A stretch of 64,000 nt of DNA from Lysobacter enzymogenes (GTDB taxonomy: Bacteria; Pseudomonadota; Gammaproteobacteria; Xanthomonadales; Xanthomonadaceae). Position numbers and translations under genes: made by a program. A model generated the notes under the pieces. It had not been told where the DNA came from. It made no database searches and was given only the letters and a program-made list of their open reading frames with translations. Each line of letters opens with the position of its first letter. Within the stretch, counting starts at the first letter, position 1. The stretch lies in assembly GCF_023617245.1 (NCBI RefSeq), contig NZ_CP067396.1, positions 1,364,001-1,428,000 on the forward strand. Reading direction: 5' to 3'. This document shows positions 16,459 through 26,800 of the stretch, one piece after another.

Positions 16459-17317
16459 TTTCAGCGAGGGGCAGTGGCATCGCGAGTCTGGGGCGCCAGT
16501 ATCGACTAGCGCCACTCGCCTCGACGTCCAGCGAGCAGCTTGGAGCCTTTCCGTGGCGCATAATATCAATGGTAGAACGTGGCCTCTTGCATGATGCACT
16601 TCGCCTCACTGAGCTTCGCATCGCGCTTTGTCATGCCGCTGAGGCTAGCTCTACGTGAAGCCTGTAGCTTTTGTGAAAGTGGGATGAGTACGCTCCCCCC
16701 GTTGGTCTGGTGCAAAAAGCTCTAACTACACCTATGTAGTCGAATCCTCCATGACTCCCTAGGTGACAAGGGCCTGAGTTAAATTGAGCCGAGAAGTAGC
16801 CTCGGCTTGAATGGCTTTTTACGTTACAGACTGTCGCAAGTCGATAGCGTTGATGGATGACGTGCTGACGTGAACAAAGTGGTCTCGGAAGTCACTCGGA
16901 ACGTCCACCACGCCCCAGGTATGGCACTCAAGGGTTAGCTCGTTATCTCCTACAAATACGACGAAGCCGCAGGTGATGTTGCCGTCCTCTCCAACCAACA
17001 CAGGGTGCGACAGGGTCGCAGTGGCTTCGGGGAGCCGCAATGCTCCAGCAGCACCGTCAGCGGGTCGAATGGAAGGCCGACTGCTTCGGCTTGAGCGCAT
17101 AGAAGTCGTCCGCTTCCGACGTTAGAAGAGCCGCCTTCCTTTGGGGACCTACCCGTTGAGCGGGAGCGGCGGTAGCGACCGACGAACGTATCCGATTACA
17201 GCAGTCGCACTGACCACACGTCGGCCGGATGCGGCGACCGACGTGGCATCGAAATCTCGCAAGTCGCCAGTGATGATCCACTGCGCCCTTGAATGCGCCC
17301 GAGACGAGGGCGCGCGC
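16459..17317. other. degenerate island stretch without an intact gene
   Basis: About 860 bases with no gene I would defend as intact. The minus strand from 17281 to 16819 carries two overlapping frames that could be halves of one broken gene (entered separately). The rest shows short random frames and no clear repeat or RNA gene. Confidence 0.5.
16819..17281 (-). pseudogene. possible broken gene, two frames, unknown family
   Basis: Frame one (17281 to 17057) ends with the protein-like stretch SEADDFYALKPKQSAFHSTR. A second frame (17100 to 16819) continues with VLVGEDGNITCGFVVFVGDN, ELTLECHTWGVVDVPSDFRD and a short tail. The second half has a natural alternation of hydrophobic and acidic residues unlike random high-GC frames. 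Neither half has a convincing start. A frameshifted relic is the simplest reading; the family is not recognised. Confidence 0.3.
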
Positions 17318-17719
17318 TCAACTGGATCCATGAGCAGAGGCGGCTGGGATTTCGGTATGCATGACACATAGCCATCGGCCACTGGCCTTAATCCAGGTAG
17401 AGCTGTCGTACACGTCCATCTCGTTGGTCTCTCCGTCGATCTCCACTGTTTGCGCTACGCGATAAGTGATGATCGCTACCTGATCCGTCGGAAACAGAAC
17501 CTCCATGTCCGAGAAACTGTAGTCGACCAGCTTCACTCGGTCGCTGCTCGCCATTTTGATATACGCCGCGCGGTCGAATTTGATGACCCCGTGGGTACTG
17601 ATCGTGAGGGCCGGTTCGGTCAGCAACTCGGCGGCTATGTTCGGTTGCCCGTCCAAGATGGATTGCCAGAAGGCTTTCTCCAGTCGCTCGATCTCTTCGT
17701 TCTGTGTCGAAGTGCCCAT
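17318..17719 (-). CDS. NTF2-like (DUF4440/SnoaL-type) protein
   Basis: 133 residues with the NTF2-like pattern: an N-terminal helix EIERLEKAFWQSILDGQ, the LLTEPALTISTHGVIKFDRA segment, then beta strands ending YDSSTWIKASGRWLCVMHTE, the typical last strand of DUF4440 proteins. The ATG at 17719 has GGAGA seven bases upstream, so the longer open frame to 17974 is not needed. It is cytoplasmic with no signal peptide. Members range from enzymes to binding proteins; no substrate can be named. Confidence 0.82.
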   Translation of the reverse strand: MGTSTQNEEIERLEKAFWQSILDGQPNIAAELLTEPALTISTHGVIKFDRAAYIKMASSDRVKLVDYSFSDMEVLFPTDQVAIITYRVAQTVEIDGETNEMDVYDSSTWIKASGRWLCVMHTEIPAASAHGSS

Positions 17720-18074
17720 GACAGGTCTCCACGTTAAGCGGTGCGTACAGCCCACACCCTCACGCGTTTTCCACTTGTGAGCAGCGCGCGAAACGATATG
17801 TAACAACCGGTTGGATGATGCCGAGTCATCACGACATGGGTACGCGCCCGGGTCGAGGCACGCGTCTGTTAACGGTGAGGATTCGTTATGCCAGAACAAT
17901 CGCGGATCCGTTGAGCCTTGGTCCCCGTCGGGTCGCTCTAAATAGGCGTCCACCACGTTGGAAATCCAAAGCACCCCGCATTAGTGCTACTGCATGGGGG
18001 CATAGCAGCGCTCTATTCGACTCTCATGGACGCATTGGCGTTGTCGGAGTCGAATCACGCAAGTTTCGCCATGA
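17720..18074. other. spacer with no recognisable feature
   Basis: About 355 bases between an NTF2-like gene and an unknown membrane protein gene, both on the minus strand. No convincing frame, hairpin terminator or repeat was seen. It presumably holds the promoter of the NTF2-like gene. Confidence 0.4.
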
Positions 18075-18575
18075 TCACGGCCGGATCCAACCGACCTCGG
18101 CGCAATTGGAAATGCTCAGGTGATACACGTACGGCTCCTCGCCGAGGATTCGGGTCTGATCCGGGTGCGCCGGCGAATACTGCACGCGAACAAAGTAGCG
18201 CTGTCCGCCGCTGAGCTGAGCATAGGTTTTCATCGCGATATTTTCGGGCCCGCGCTCGGAATAACTGCAGCAATCTGGATTGGCGCGCTTGAACGATGCG
18301 TAGTCGGAATAATGGAAGCCGTTGTCTTCAATGCGTATGACGGCTCCGTCGACACCGGTCAGGCGCTGTATGTTTCGTTCGCGCAGGAAGCTGTAAACCG
18401 CACGATTTCGCTCATCTTCTTTGATGAATTCCCACCTCGCAAAGCAAAAGCCGGCGTAGTGCCCGGCCGGGCGACCGAACACAAGCAGCAGCGCCGCCGC
18501 GGCGAGGCATAGATACCACCGTCTTGAAGTACCGGTGGCGCGTAAAGGCGTGGTGTCGGGCTTAGTATCCGACAT
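18075..18575 (-). CDS. unknown single-pass membrane or exported protein
   Basis: 166 residues from ATG 18575 (a TTG at 18590 would add five). A hydrophobic segment WYLCLAAAALLLVFG at about 20-35 follows a Thr/Arg-rich start, giving a signal anchor or uncleaved signal. The rest (FARWEFIKEDERNRAVYSFL, HPDQTRILGEEPYVYHLS) is a soluble domain with a CC pair and SNCAEVGWIRP at the end. Not recognised. GC is intermediate between island and core. Confidence 0.6.
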   Translation of the reverse strand: MSDTKPDTTPLRATGTSRRWYLCLAAAALLLVFGRPAGHYAGFCFARWEFIKEDERNRAVYSFLRERNIQRLTGVDGAVIRIEDNGFHYSDYASFKRANPDCCSYSERGPENIAMKTYAQLSGGQRYFVRVQYSPAHPDQTRILGEEPYVYHLSISNCAEVGWIRP

Positions 18576-18993
18576 TGGCTGTGGGCTCAAGGGTGATCTT
18601 GATCAGTCGACAGACGCAAAGTGCTTCAATGGAAACAGCAATACGGTCATGTGGAGATCCTTCAAGATCAGTGCGGCAAGCAGGAACATACTGACGCCGA
18701 CGACTGAACGCGGACGCGGCAGGAAGGGGCAGAATGCCGCCAGCGACGCATCTGCACGAAGAGCGCGTAATGTATGGGACCGACGGTTTTTTTGTCTGAA
18801 GCGAGTATCTTTACCGATTGTGTGCGCGTTATGGGCTCATCGTGAAGTCCGCCCAGCGTTGCAGGCCCGCGGGCGCCCGCGGCGGTGCCGCGAAAGAGGT
18901 CGAAGCGTTCCGGCCAAGGGCCGGAACGGTCCATGTGGTGATGGAATACAGCATCGCTCCCTCGGCGGTGCCGGCGGCTGCGGGGAAATTGCG
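18576..18993. other. spacer with no recognisable feature
   Basis: About 420 bases between divergent genes. Frames here translate to Arg-rich noise. No hairpin or repeat was noticed. Base composition rises back to the high-GC background around 18840, which may mark the right edge of the tRNA-Lys island. Confidence 0.4.
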
Positions 18994-19317
18994 ATGTCGG
19001 ATTCGCAATACGAGCCCGCCGATGCGGCGCCCGACGAGGCCGCGCTCAAGCGGATCGCGGCGCTTCGGCCGGAACAGCTTCAGGCGATCGATGCGGTGTT
19101 GATGAACGCCTGCGATGGTCAGTGGCGCAAGGTGGCCAGCGTCGTCGGCCGCGCGATGGGCTGCATCCCGGACCGGGTTCCTGGCATCCCCGATGGCTTC
19201 TACGCCGCGCGCGTTTCCGGGTTGGTGGCGCGTGGGCTGCTGGAGTTCCAAGGCGATCTGTCGCGGATGCGGTACAGCGAAGTTCGGCTGACGATGAAGC
19301 CCGCCGGTTCCGTGTAA
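18994..19317 (+). CDS. DUF3658-like protein
   Basis: 107 residues (MSDSQYEPADAAPDEAALKR onward). The frame is open much farther upstream, but the protein-like part begins at ATG 18994, after GGGG at 18982-18985. The sequence LQAIDAVLMNACDGQWRKVA, then VVGRAMGCIPDRVPGIPDGF, YAARVSGLVARGLLEFQGDL and MRYSEVRL matches what I know of the DUF3658 C-terminal region. Function unknown. It lies ahead of another DUF-type gene on the same strand. Confidence 0.78.
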   Translation: MSDSQYEPADAAPDEAALKRIAALRPEQLQAIDAVLMNACDGQWRKVASVVGRAMGCIPDRVPGIPDGFYAARVSGLVARGLLEFQGDLSRMRYSEVRLTMKPAGSV

Positions 19318-19461
19318 CGGCTGGAGCCGCGGGCCGATACCGTTTCGCCGCCGATGGCGAGCTTGCGCGCGATGGGCAAGCGATGCGCGGGCTGACGAGG
19401 CGGACCGTTTCGGCTACGGTGCGAACCAGCGATGCCGCATTGTTCACGCGAGGGATAGCGA

Positions 19462-20127
19462 TTGGTCCGTTCCAGTAAAACAGCGGCTCGGAATCCGACG
19501 GCCGGGTCTCCTCCCCCGGAGTTGGCCGCGCGCGAGCCTATTTTTCAGGAGGTGCTCGGCGAGGATTGGCATCGTCTCGGCGGGGTCATCAGGCGCCACT
19601 ATTTCCTGCGCGCTTTCAGCGACGACTCCATCTGCGTCAAGGGAGTGATGCGCGAGGTCTGGCACAGCGCGATCGCCAAGTGCCTGATCCCGCCCGCGCG
19701 GGTCTTCGGCGCGTTGGTGCCTTATCGCGGGACGGACGTGCCGATCGAGGTCCACTACAACGTCAGGCCCGACGACGGGACGATTCATTGGGATCGCGTG
19801 TTCCATTTCGCCGGGCGCCCGCCGTTCCATTTCCGCTCTTACATGGAGCATGTCGGCGGCAACGACGTGATCGAGTTCATCCGTTTCGGCGTTGGGATGC
19901 GGCTGAAGGTGACCGCCGAGGACGGTGCGCTCGTGTTCCGCGACAAGGGCTATATCTGGCGGATGTTCGGCGTCGACGTGCCTTTGCCGTTGGGGCTCCT
20001 GCTCGGCCGCGCCTATATCGAGGAGCGGCCGGTAGATGCCGGGCGCTTCAGCATGCGCATGACGCTGACCCATCCGCTGTTCGGCGAGTTGTTCCGTTAC
20101 GGCGGCGATTTTTCGGTCGGCGACTGA
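19462..20127 (+). CDS. DUF4166-like protein
   Basis: 221 residues. The start is TTG 19462 with AGGGA about seven bases before it. Features fitting DUF4166 include HWDRVFHFAGRPPFHFRSYM, VIEFIRFGVGMRLKVTAEDG, ALVFRDKGYIWRMFG and the C-terminal LTHPLFGELFRYGGDF. No signal peptide. Members are often found fused to or near saccharopine-dehydrogenase-like proteins, but none is present here. Function unknown. Confidence 0.8.
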   Translation: MVRSSKTAARNPTAGSPPPELAAREPIFQEVLGEDWHRLGGVIRRHYFLRAFSDDSICVKGVMREVWHSAIAKCLIPPARVFGALVPYRGTDVPIEVHYNVRPDDGTIHWDRVFHFAGRPPFHFRSYMEHVGGNDVIEFIRFGVGMRLKVTAEDGALVFRDKGYIWRMFGVDVPLPLGLLLGRAYIEERPVDAGRFSMRMTLTHPLFGELFRYGGDFSVGD

Positions 20128-20212
20128 GCCGGCGCGCCGGCGACGGTCCTGCGCAATATCGCGCCGCGTCCGCCGACTGGGCGTTTACCCGTGGCGCCAG
20201 CGAGCAGGTCCG

Positions 20213-20677
20213 TCATGTGGGCGATGCGTCGCTGGTGCTCCGCCAAATCATCGCAACGAGCCAGAACGAGAACAGCTGGACGATCTCGGCCACGGTGGCG
20301 TCGCATTGCACCCGGGCCTTGCGGGTGAGCGGGTGCTCCGGTTCGATGGTGCCGACCACGGTGTCGCCGAGCAGCAGGTGATAGTCCCGGACCAGCAAGG
20401 TCTGCGGCTTGAGGAGCAAGACGGCCCTGGGGTGGGTCAGGTCGAACGAGCGACCCAGCATGCCGCGCCTCTTCGCGATGGCGACGGTGTTGCCGTCTCG
20501 CTCCAGGGTCCAACTCGCATCGAGCCAGCCCTGCTTTCGAATGTCGAACCTGACCCCGTCGATTGCGATGGCGCCTCGATCGGAGAGCGCCTCGAATGTC
20601 AGCTCGGCGGTGCCGAGTTGGAGGCCGGATACCGAATAGTTCCAGGAGAAAACCGAGTGCGGCGTGCATTCCAGCAT
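20213..20677 (-). CDS. unknown LURP/scramblase-like beta-barrel protein
   Basis: 154 residues, convergent with the previous gene. The pattern of short strands (ELTFEALSDRGAIAIDGVRF, ASWTLERDGNTVAIAKRR, RAVLLLKPQTLLVRDYHLLL, GDTVVGTIEPEHPLTRKARV) and a hydrophobic C-terminal helix (IVQLFSFWLVAMIWR) resembles the tubby-like LURP/scramblase fold by eye. It lies 209 nt downstream of the NRPS on the same strand. Function unknown; co-transcription with the NRPS is possible. Confidence 0.6.
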   Translation of the reverse strand: MLECTPHSVFSWNYSVSGLQLGTAELTFEALSDRGAIAIDGVRFDIRKQGWLDASWTLERDGNTVAIAKRRGMLGRSFDLTHPRAVLLLKPQTLLVRDYHLLLGDTVVGTIEPEHPLTRKARVQCDATVAEIVQLFSFWLVAMIWRSTSDASPT

Positions 20678-20885
20678 CGGGATCGGCCTCGGCGCTGCGG
20701 GGAGATCAGACTATCGCGTTGAAGGCGGGGCCGCTATCCGCCGCAGCCCTGAGTCAGCGCGCAGCGTCCACGCGCCGCTTGGGTTCTTGCCGGGGAGACG
20801 GGGCTTTAAGTTGCCCACGAAGTTGTAGGCGCCGCCACGGCTCCGGGCTTTGGCGAATCGGCACGGCCATCCGCCCGATGTTCGG

Positions 20886-23800
20886 CTAGGCCCACCGGCG
20901 CAGGCCGCGCCAGTACATCGCCAGCGTGGCGTCGTCGAGCGTCGGCGCGGCGAGATCCAGCTCCGCAAGCGCGGCTTCGGTGACGGCAAAATCGAACTGC
21001 ACGCCGGAATCCCGCGGTGGCGCGGCAGCGGTGTTCGTCGATCGGGCCGCTTCGTCGATAGCCTCCTGAACCAAGGGCAGGATCGGCAAACAGACGCCTG
21101 CGGCATGGAACTCGGCGATGCGGCGCAGCCATTGCGCGTGGGCAAGCAGTTCGATCGGTTCGCCGAACGCCGTCGCATACGCCTGGAACAATCGTTCGAT
21201 CGGCACCGGCCGGGTAGAGGCAAGATGAAAGATGCCGCCTGCGTGCCGATGAGCCCGGGCGAGTGCGACGATTGCCTGGGCGACGTAGTCGACCGGCAGC
21301 AGCGCGACGCCGGCTCCGTCATCGATATAGCCGGCCTTCATTATCGAGGCGCTGTGCATCAAGCGATGCAGTCCCTGCCTTTCGTCGTAGCGCCCTTGCT
21401 CGCGGTCGCCGGCGACCAGGCCCAAACGAAAAATGGTGCAGGGCAGGCCACGTTCGCCGGCCAGCGTTACCAATCGCTCCGCGACCCATTTGCTGGCCGC
21501 GTAACCTTCCGCGTGTGGATGCCGCTCGCTTTCGATCGATGTGTGTTCGTCTATTCGCGCGTTCTCGGGCCGAGGCGTCGCGCGGCTGAAGACGCCGAGC
21601 GTGGACACATGATGGAATGTCTTCGGCCGGCCCCGCATCGCCAAACGCAACAACTCGCGTACGCCGTCGACGTTCGCGGGTTTGGCGCTCGCGTAGTGTT
21701 CGAGGTGGTTCATGCTTGTTCCGTTGTGGAACACCATGCCGACCTCGGCAGTTATCCTCGCCCTGTCCCGCGCGGATAAGCCGAGCGATGGGCTGGCCAG
21801 GTCGCCCGCGCAGACGACGATGCGGGCCTCGTCTTCGGGCTTCCACAATCGCCAACGCTGCATGATCGCACGCAAGCGCAGCGTAGCCTCGGGCTCGTCT
21901 GCGCCGCGAACCAGGCAGAACACCGTCGAGGACGTGCTGTCGAGCAACTGGCGAAGCAGGAAGCGGCCGATGAATCCGGTCGCTCCGGTCAACAGGATCG
22001 CGGCATCCGTCGCGTCCGTCGGCTGTGCGGTTAGCCACTCGGGCGCGGCGGGAAAATCGTCGCCCAGCGACCCATCGGGTTGCAACGACACAACGCGCTC
22101 GCGGCCGTCGTCGCCGTAACGGATGCGTTCGGCCTGCCTGGCCAGCGTTGGCGCTGCGAATACATCGCCGGTGCGCATCTGGCAGCCGAGCTCGGCGGAG
22201 ATCCGTCGCGCCAGTTGCATCGCCAGCAGCGACTGTCCGCCGAGGTCGAAGAAGTTCGCGTCGGCGCTGATGGAGGCGGACGGTAGCTTGAGCACCGCCG
22301 CCCAGACTTCGGCGAGCGCGCGTTCGAACGCATCGCGCGGCGCGATGTGGACCGTGCCGGCTGCGCCGGCGGCCAGTTCGGGTCTCGGCAGCGCCTTGGC
22401 ATCGAGCTTGCCGTTGCCGGTCAGCGGCAGCTGCGCCAGCTCCATCGTCGCCTGCGGCAGCATGTACTCGGGCAGCGCGCGACGCAGTCCTTCGCGCAGT
22501 TCGGCCAGGAACTCGGCCTGCGGCTGCGCGCGCGCATCCTCGTGGCGCACCACCCAGGCCAGCAGGCGGCGCTCGGCGCCGTCGCCGTGCGCCAGCACCG
22601 CGGCGTCGCGCACGCCGGCGTGTTCGCGCAGGCGGTTCTCGATCTCGCCCAGTTCGATGCGGAAGCCGCGCAGCTTGATCTGGCGGTCGCGGCGGCCGAT
22701 GAATTCGATCCGGCCGTCGTCCAGCCAGCGGCCGTGGTCGCCGGTTCGGTAGACCCGCTCGCCCGCGCGCCAGGGATCGTCCAGGAACTGCTGCGCGGTC
22801 AGCTCGGGCCGGTTGACGTAGCCCTGGGCCACGCCGGCGCCGCCGATCCAGATTTCGCCGAGCAAACCCGGCGCGCACAGCTGACCGGCGGCATCGACGA
22901 CGTACATCGTGGTGTTCGATATCGGCCGGCCGATCGACAGCCGCCCGGCCGCCAGTTCGGCGTCGTCGGCGGCGGGCATCCAGGCCGAGGACAGCACCGT
23001 GGTCTCGGTCGGGCCGTAGGCGTTGACGTAGCGGCAGCGCGCGCTCCACGCGCGCGCCAGCTCGACGGTCGGCGCCGAACCGGCGGTGAGGATGCTCAGG
23101 TTCGCCGGCACCTGCGCGGGATCGATCTGCTGCAGGTACGGCGGCGGGAACGCGGCGAAGGCGATGGCGTGTTCGCCCAGGTACGCGGCCAGCGCGCGCG
23201 GTTCCTGGATCAGTGCGTCCGACAGCAGGTGCAGGGTCGCGCCGGCCAGCAGCGCGCCGAAGATCTCGCCGATGGACGCGTCGAAGGTGTGCGGGGCGAA
23301 CTGGGTGAAGCCCTGGCCGCGGCCGTACAACCCGGCGCCGCCGAGCCACAGGCTGAAGTTGACCAGGTTGCGGTGGCTCAGCGCGACGCCCTTCGGCGTG
23401 CCGGTGGTGCCGGAGGTGTAGATCAGATAGGCGGTGGACTCGCTGCTTTGCGGTTCGGCGTCTTGAAGCGCTTCGACGTCGGCGCTGCTGTCCGTCGCCG
23501 CCGCATCGATCTCGTCCAGGCACAACGCGCTCAAGCCGCTGCCGTCGGCCAGCGCCGCGTGCGCGCGCACGGTCAGCAAGCGGCCGATGCCCGCGTCGCC
23601 GGCGATGAACGCCAGGCGCTCGGGCGGACAATCCAGCGCCACCGGCACGTAGGCCGCGCCGGCGCGCATGATCGCCAAGATCGCCGCGATCAGTTCCGGT
23701 TCCTTCGGCAACGCCAGCGCGACCCGGTCGCCCGGGCGCACGCCGCCGCGGCGCAGCCACGCCGCGACCTCGGCGACCCGCGCCGACAGCCGGTTCCAGC

Positions 23801-26800
23801 TCCAGCGCTCGCCGCCGCAGACGATCGCATCGCCGTCGCCGAGCGCCTCGGCCTGCTGCTGGAACAGCTCGTGCGCGCATGCGTGCAGCGGGTAATCGAC
23901 CTCGCTGCGGTTCCACTCGCGCACCGCGCGCTCGCGCTCGTCCGCGCTCAGCGGCGACAGCTGGCCCACGCGCTGGTCGAAGCCGTGGGCGAAACCGGCC
24001 AGCAGGTGGCCGAGGCGGTCGAGCATCGCGCGCGCGGCCGCGTCGCCGAACTGGCGGCTCTGGTAGGCCAGCTTGAGGGTCAGGCGCGAACCCGGGTAGA
24101 CGATCAGGTTCAGCGGGAAATCGCTGCGCTCCACCCCGCGTGCGTCGAGCACGCGCAGTTGCTCGCCGTCCATGCTCGGCAGGCTGCGGTCGAGCGGGAA
24201 GTTCTCCACCACCACCAGCGCGTTGAACAGCGCCTGGCCGGCGCGCGCGCCGCAGGCGCGCTGGATCGCCGCCAGCGGCAGGAAGCCGTGGTCGCCGTGG
24301 TCGAGCTGCATCGACTGCACCTGGCGCAGCCACGCAGACAGCGTCTGCGCCGGATCGATGCGCAGGCGCAGCGGCAGCGAGTTGATGAACAAGCCGACCA
24401 TGCGCTCGATCCCGTCGAGCTCGGGCGGACGGCCGCTGGTGGTGTAGCCGAACAGCACCTCCTCTTCGGCGCTGTACTTGCTTTGCAGCAGGCCCCACGC
24501 GGCCAGGATCGCGGTGCCCAGGCTGACGCCTTCGTGCTTGAGCGCGCGGTCGAGCTGCGCGGTCAGCGCGACCGGCAGCTCCAGCACGTGCGCGCGCTGC
24601 TCGCTTGGGCCGGTGGCGTCGGTATCGGCGTCGTCGTCCAGGCGCGCGCTCAGCGCGGCGCTGGCGGCCAGCGGCAGGCCGTCGAGGTAGCGTTGCCAGT
24701 AATCGGCGGCGGCCTGATGGTCGCGCGATTCCAGCCACGCGATGTAGTCGCGGTACGGCGGCGGCGCTGCGTCTTCGTTGTGGCCGGCGTAGACCTGGAA
24801 CAGCTCCTGCGCCAACAACCCCATCGACCAGCCGTCGATCAGCGCATGGTGGTGGGTCCAGGCCAGGCAATGGCGGCGCGCGTCCAGCCGCGCCAGCAGC
24901 ACCCGCATCGGCGGCGCCTCGCCGAGCGCGAACGCGCGCCGGCGTTCGTCGTCGAGCGCGCGTTCGAGTTCGGCATTGCGCTGGTCTTCGGCCAGTGCGC
25001 TCAGGTCGATCTCGCGCCACGGCAGCGCGACCTCGCGCATCACCGCCTGCAGCAGGCGCTCGCCGCCGCGGTCGAGGAAGGCGGTGCGCAGCACCGGGTG
25101 GCGCCGCACCAACTCGACCCAGGCCGCGCGCAGGCGCTGCGGATCGGCGCCGTCCAACGTCAGCCGCAGCTGGGTCAGGTACACGCCGTCGGGGTTGGCG
25201 CCGTCGCTCATCAGCAACAGGCCCTGCTGCATGCCGGTGCACGGGTACAGGTCCTGCAACGCCGGGTAGTGGCGGCGCAGATCCTGCAACTCGGCCGGGG
25301 TGCAGTCGGCCAGCGACCACGCCGATTCGGACGTGCCGTCGTCCTCCGCGCCGACGTCCACGCCGGCGCCTGGGCCGCCTTCGTCGTCGGCGATTTCGGC
25401 CAGCGCGCGCTCCAGCTGCGCGGCCAGCGCGGCGACGCTCGCAGCCTGGAACTGGCGTTCGCTGTAGTCGATGCGCAAGGTCAGCGCGCCGTGTTCGACG
25501 CCGCCTTCGACGCCGAGCGCGTGGCTGCGGCGGCGACGCGCGCCGATGCGGCTGCCGCCGCGATCCGGATCGAACGCGCCGAGGTAGTTGAACAGCACCT
25601 GCGACTCGCGGCCCTCGCGCGCCTGCTCCAGATCCTCGTCGCGGGCCAGTTCGTTCAACACCCCGAAGCCGATGCCGGCGTGCGGCACCGCCGCCAGCGC
25701 CGCGCCGGCGGCGCGCAGCTGGCCGCGCAGGTCGTCGCGCAAGCGCTCCAGGCGCAGCGGATACAACGCGGTGAACCAGCCCACGGTCTGGCTCAGGTCG
25801 ACGCCGTCGAAGCCCGGCACGTCGCTCAGATCCGGGCGGCCGTGGCTTTCCAGATCGATGCGGATCGCATCCACCGATTGCCACTGGCCCAGCGCGCGGC
25901 CGAGCGCGGCGGTCAGCAGCTCGTGGATGCGCAGGCCGTGGCGCGACGTGGCCTGGTCGAGCAGGCGCCGGGTCAATGCCGACGGCAGGCGCAGCTCGTG
26001 CTGGCGGCTGCTCGACTGCGCCGGCGCTTCGTCGTCGCCGTCGAAGGCCAACGCGCCAGCGGGCGCGCTCAGCTGCGCCAGCCAATAGCGCTTCTCGGCG
26101 TCGAGCTCGCCGCTGTAAGCGTAATCGTGCAGGCGCGCGGCCCAGTCCTGATACCCGGTCGCGCCCTTGCGCGCCAGCCGTACCGCTTCGCCGCGGCCGA
26201 GCTGGTCGAGCGCAGTGGCGAGGTCTTCGGCCAACACCCGCCACGACACCACGTCCACCACCAAGTGATGCATGACCCACAGCAGCCGCGAGCCGTTGGC
26301 GTCGCGCAACCACAGCCAGCGCAGCAGCCGGCCTTGCTTGATGTCGAGCTCGGCCATCGCCGCGTCGACCTGGGCGTGGATGTGCTCGCGCGCGGTCGCC
26401 GGCGCCTGCGCGGCGTCGCCGTCGATCTCGACGATGGCGTCGTCCCAGGCCTCGGCCGACAAGGCCTCGGCGCGGTACTGCGCCATCCAGCCGCCGGCGC
26501 TTTCGCGGAACTTCAGCCGCAGCGCGTCGTGGCGGGCGACGAGAGCCAGCAACGCCGCCTGCAATTGCGCGCGGCCGATGCCGTCGGCCAGCGGCACGTC
26601 GGCGTATTGCACGTAGCGGCTGTGTTCGGTGCGGTCGCGCTGCAGAAAACGCCACTGGATCGGAAGAAGGCGCTGTTCGCCGGTGGCTGCCGTCGTCGCA
26701 TCGATGCAAGCACGACGATGTTCGCGATCCGCTCCAAGCGAACTCCGCACGGAGCTTTGCGTTGTCGCCTGCGCGAGTGCGTCGTCCATGTTCTCGCTGC

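Noticed and set aside
16735..16775. Remnant of a tRNA 3' end (GTCGAATCCTCCATGACTCC) as island attachment repeat
   Set aside because: It resembles the T-arm of tRNA-Lys only loosely; no acceptor pairing, and the match is no better than chance for such a motif.
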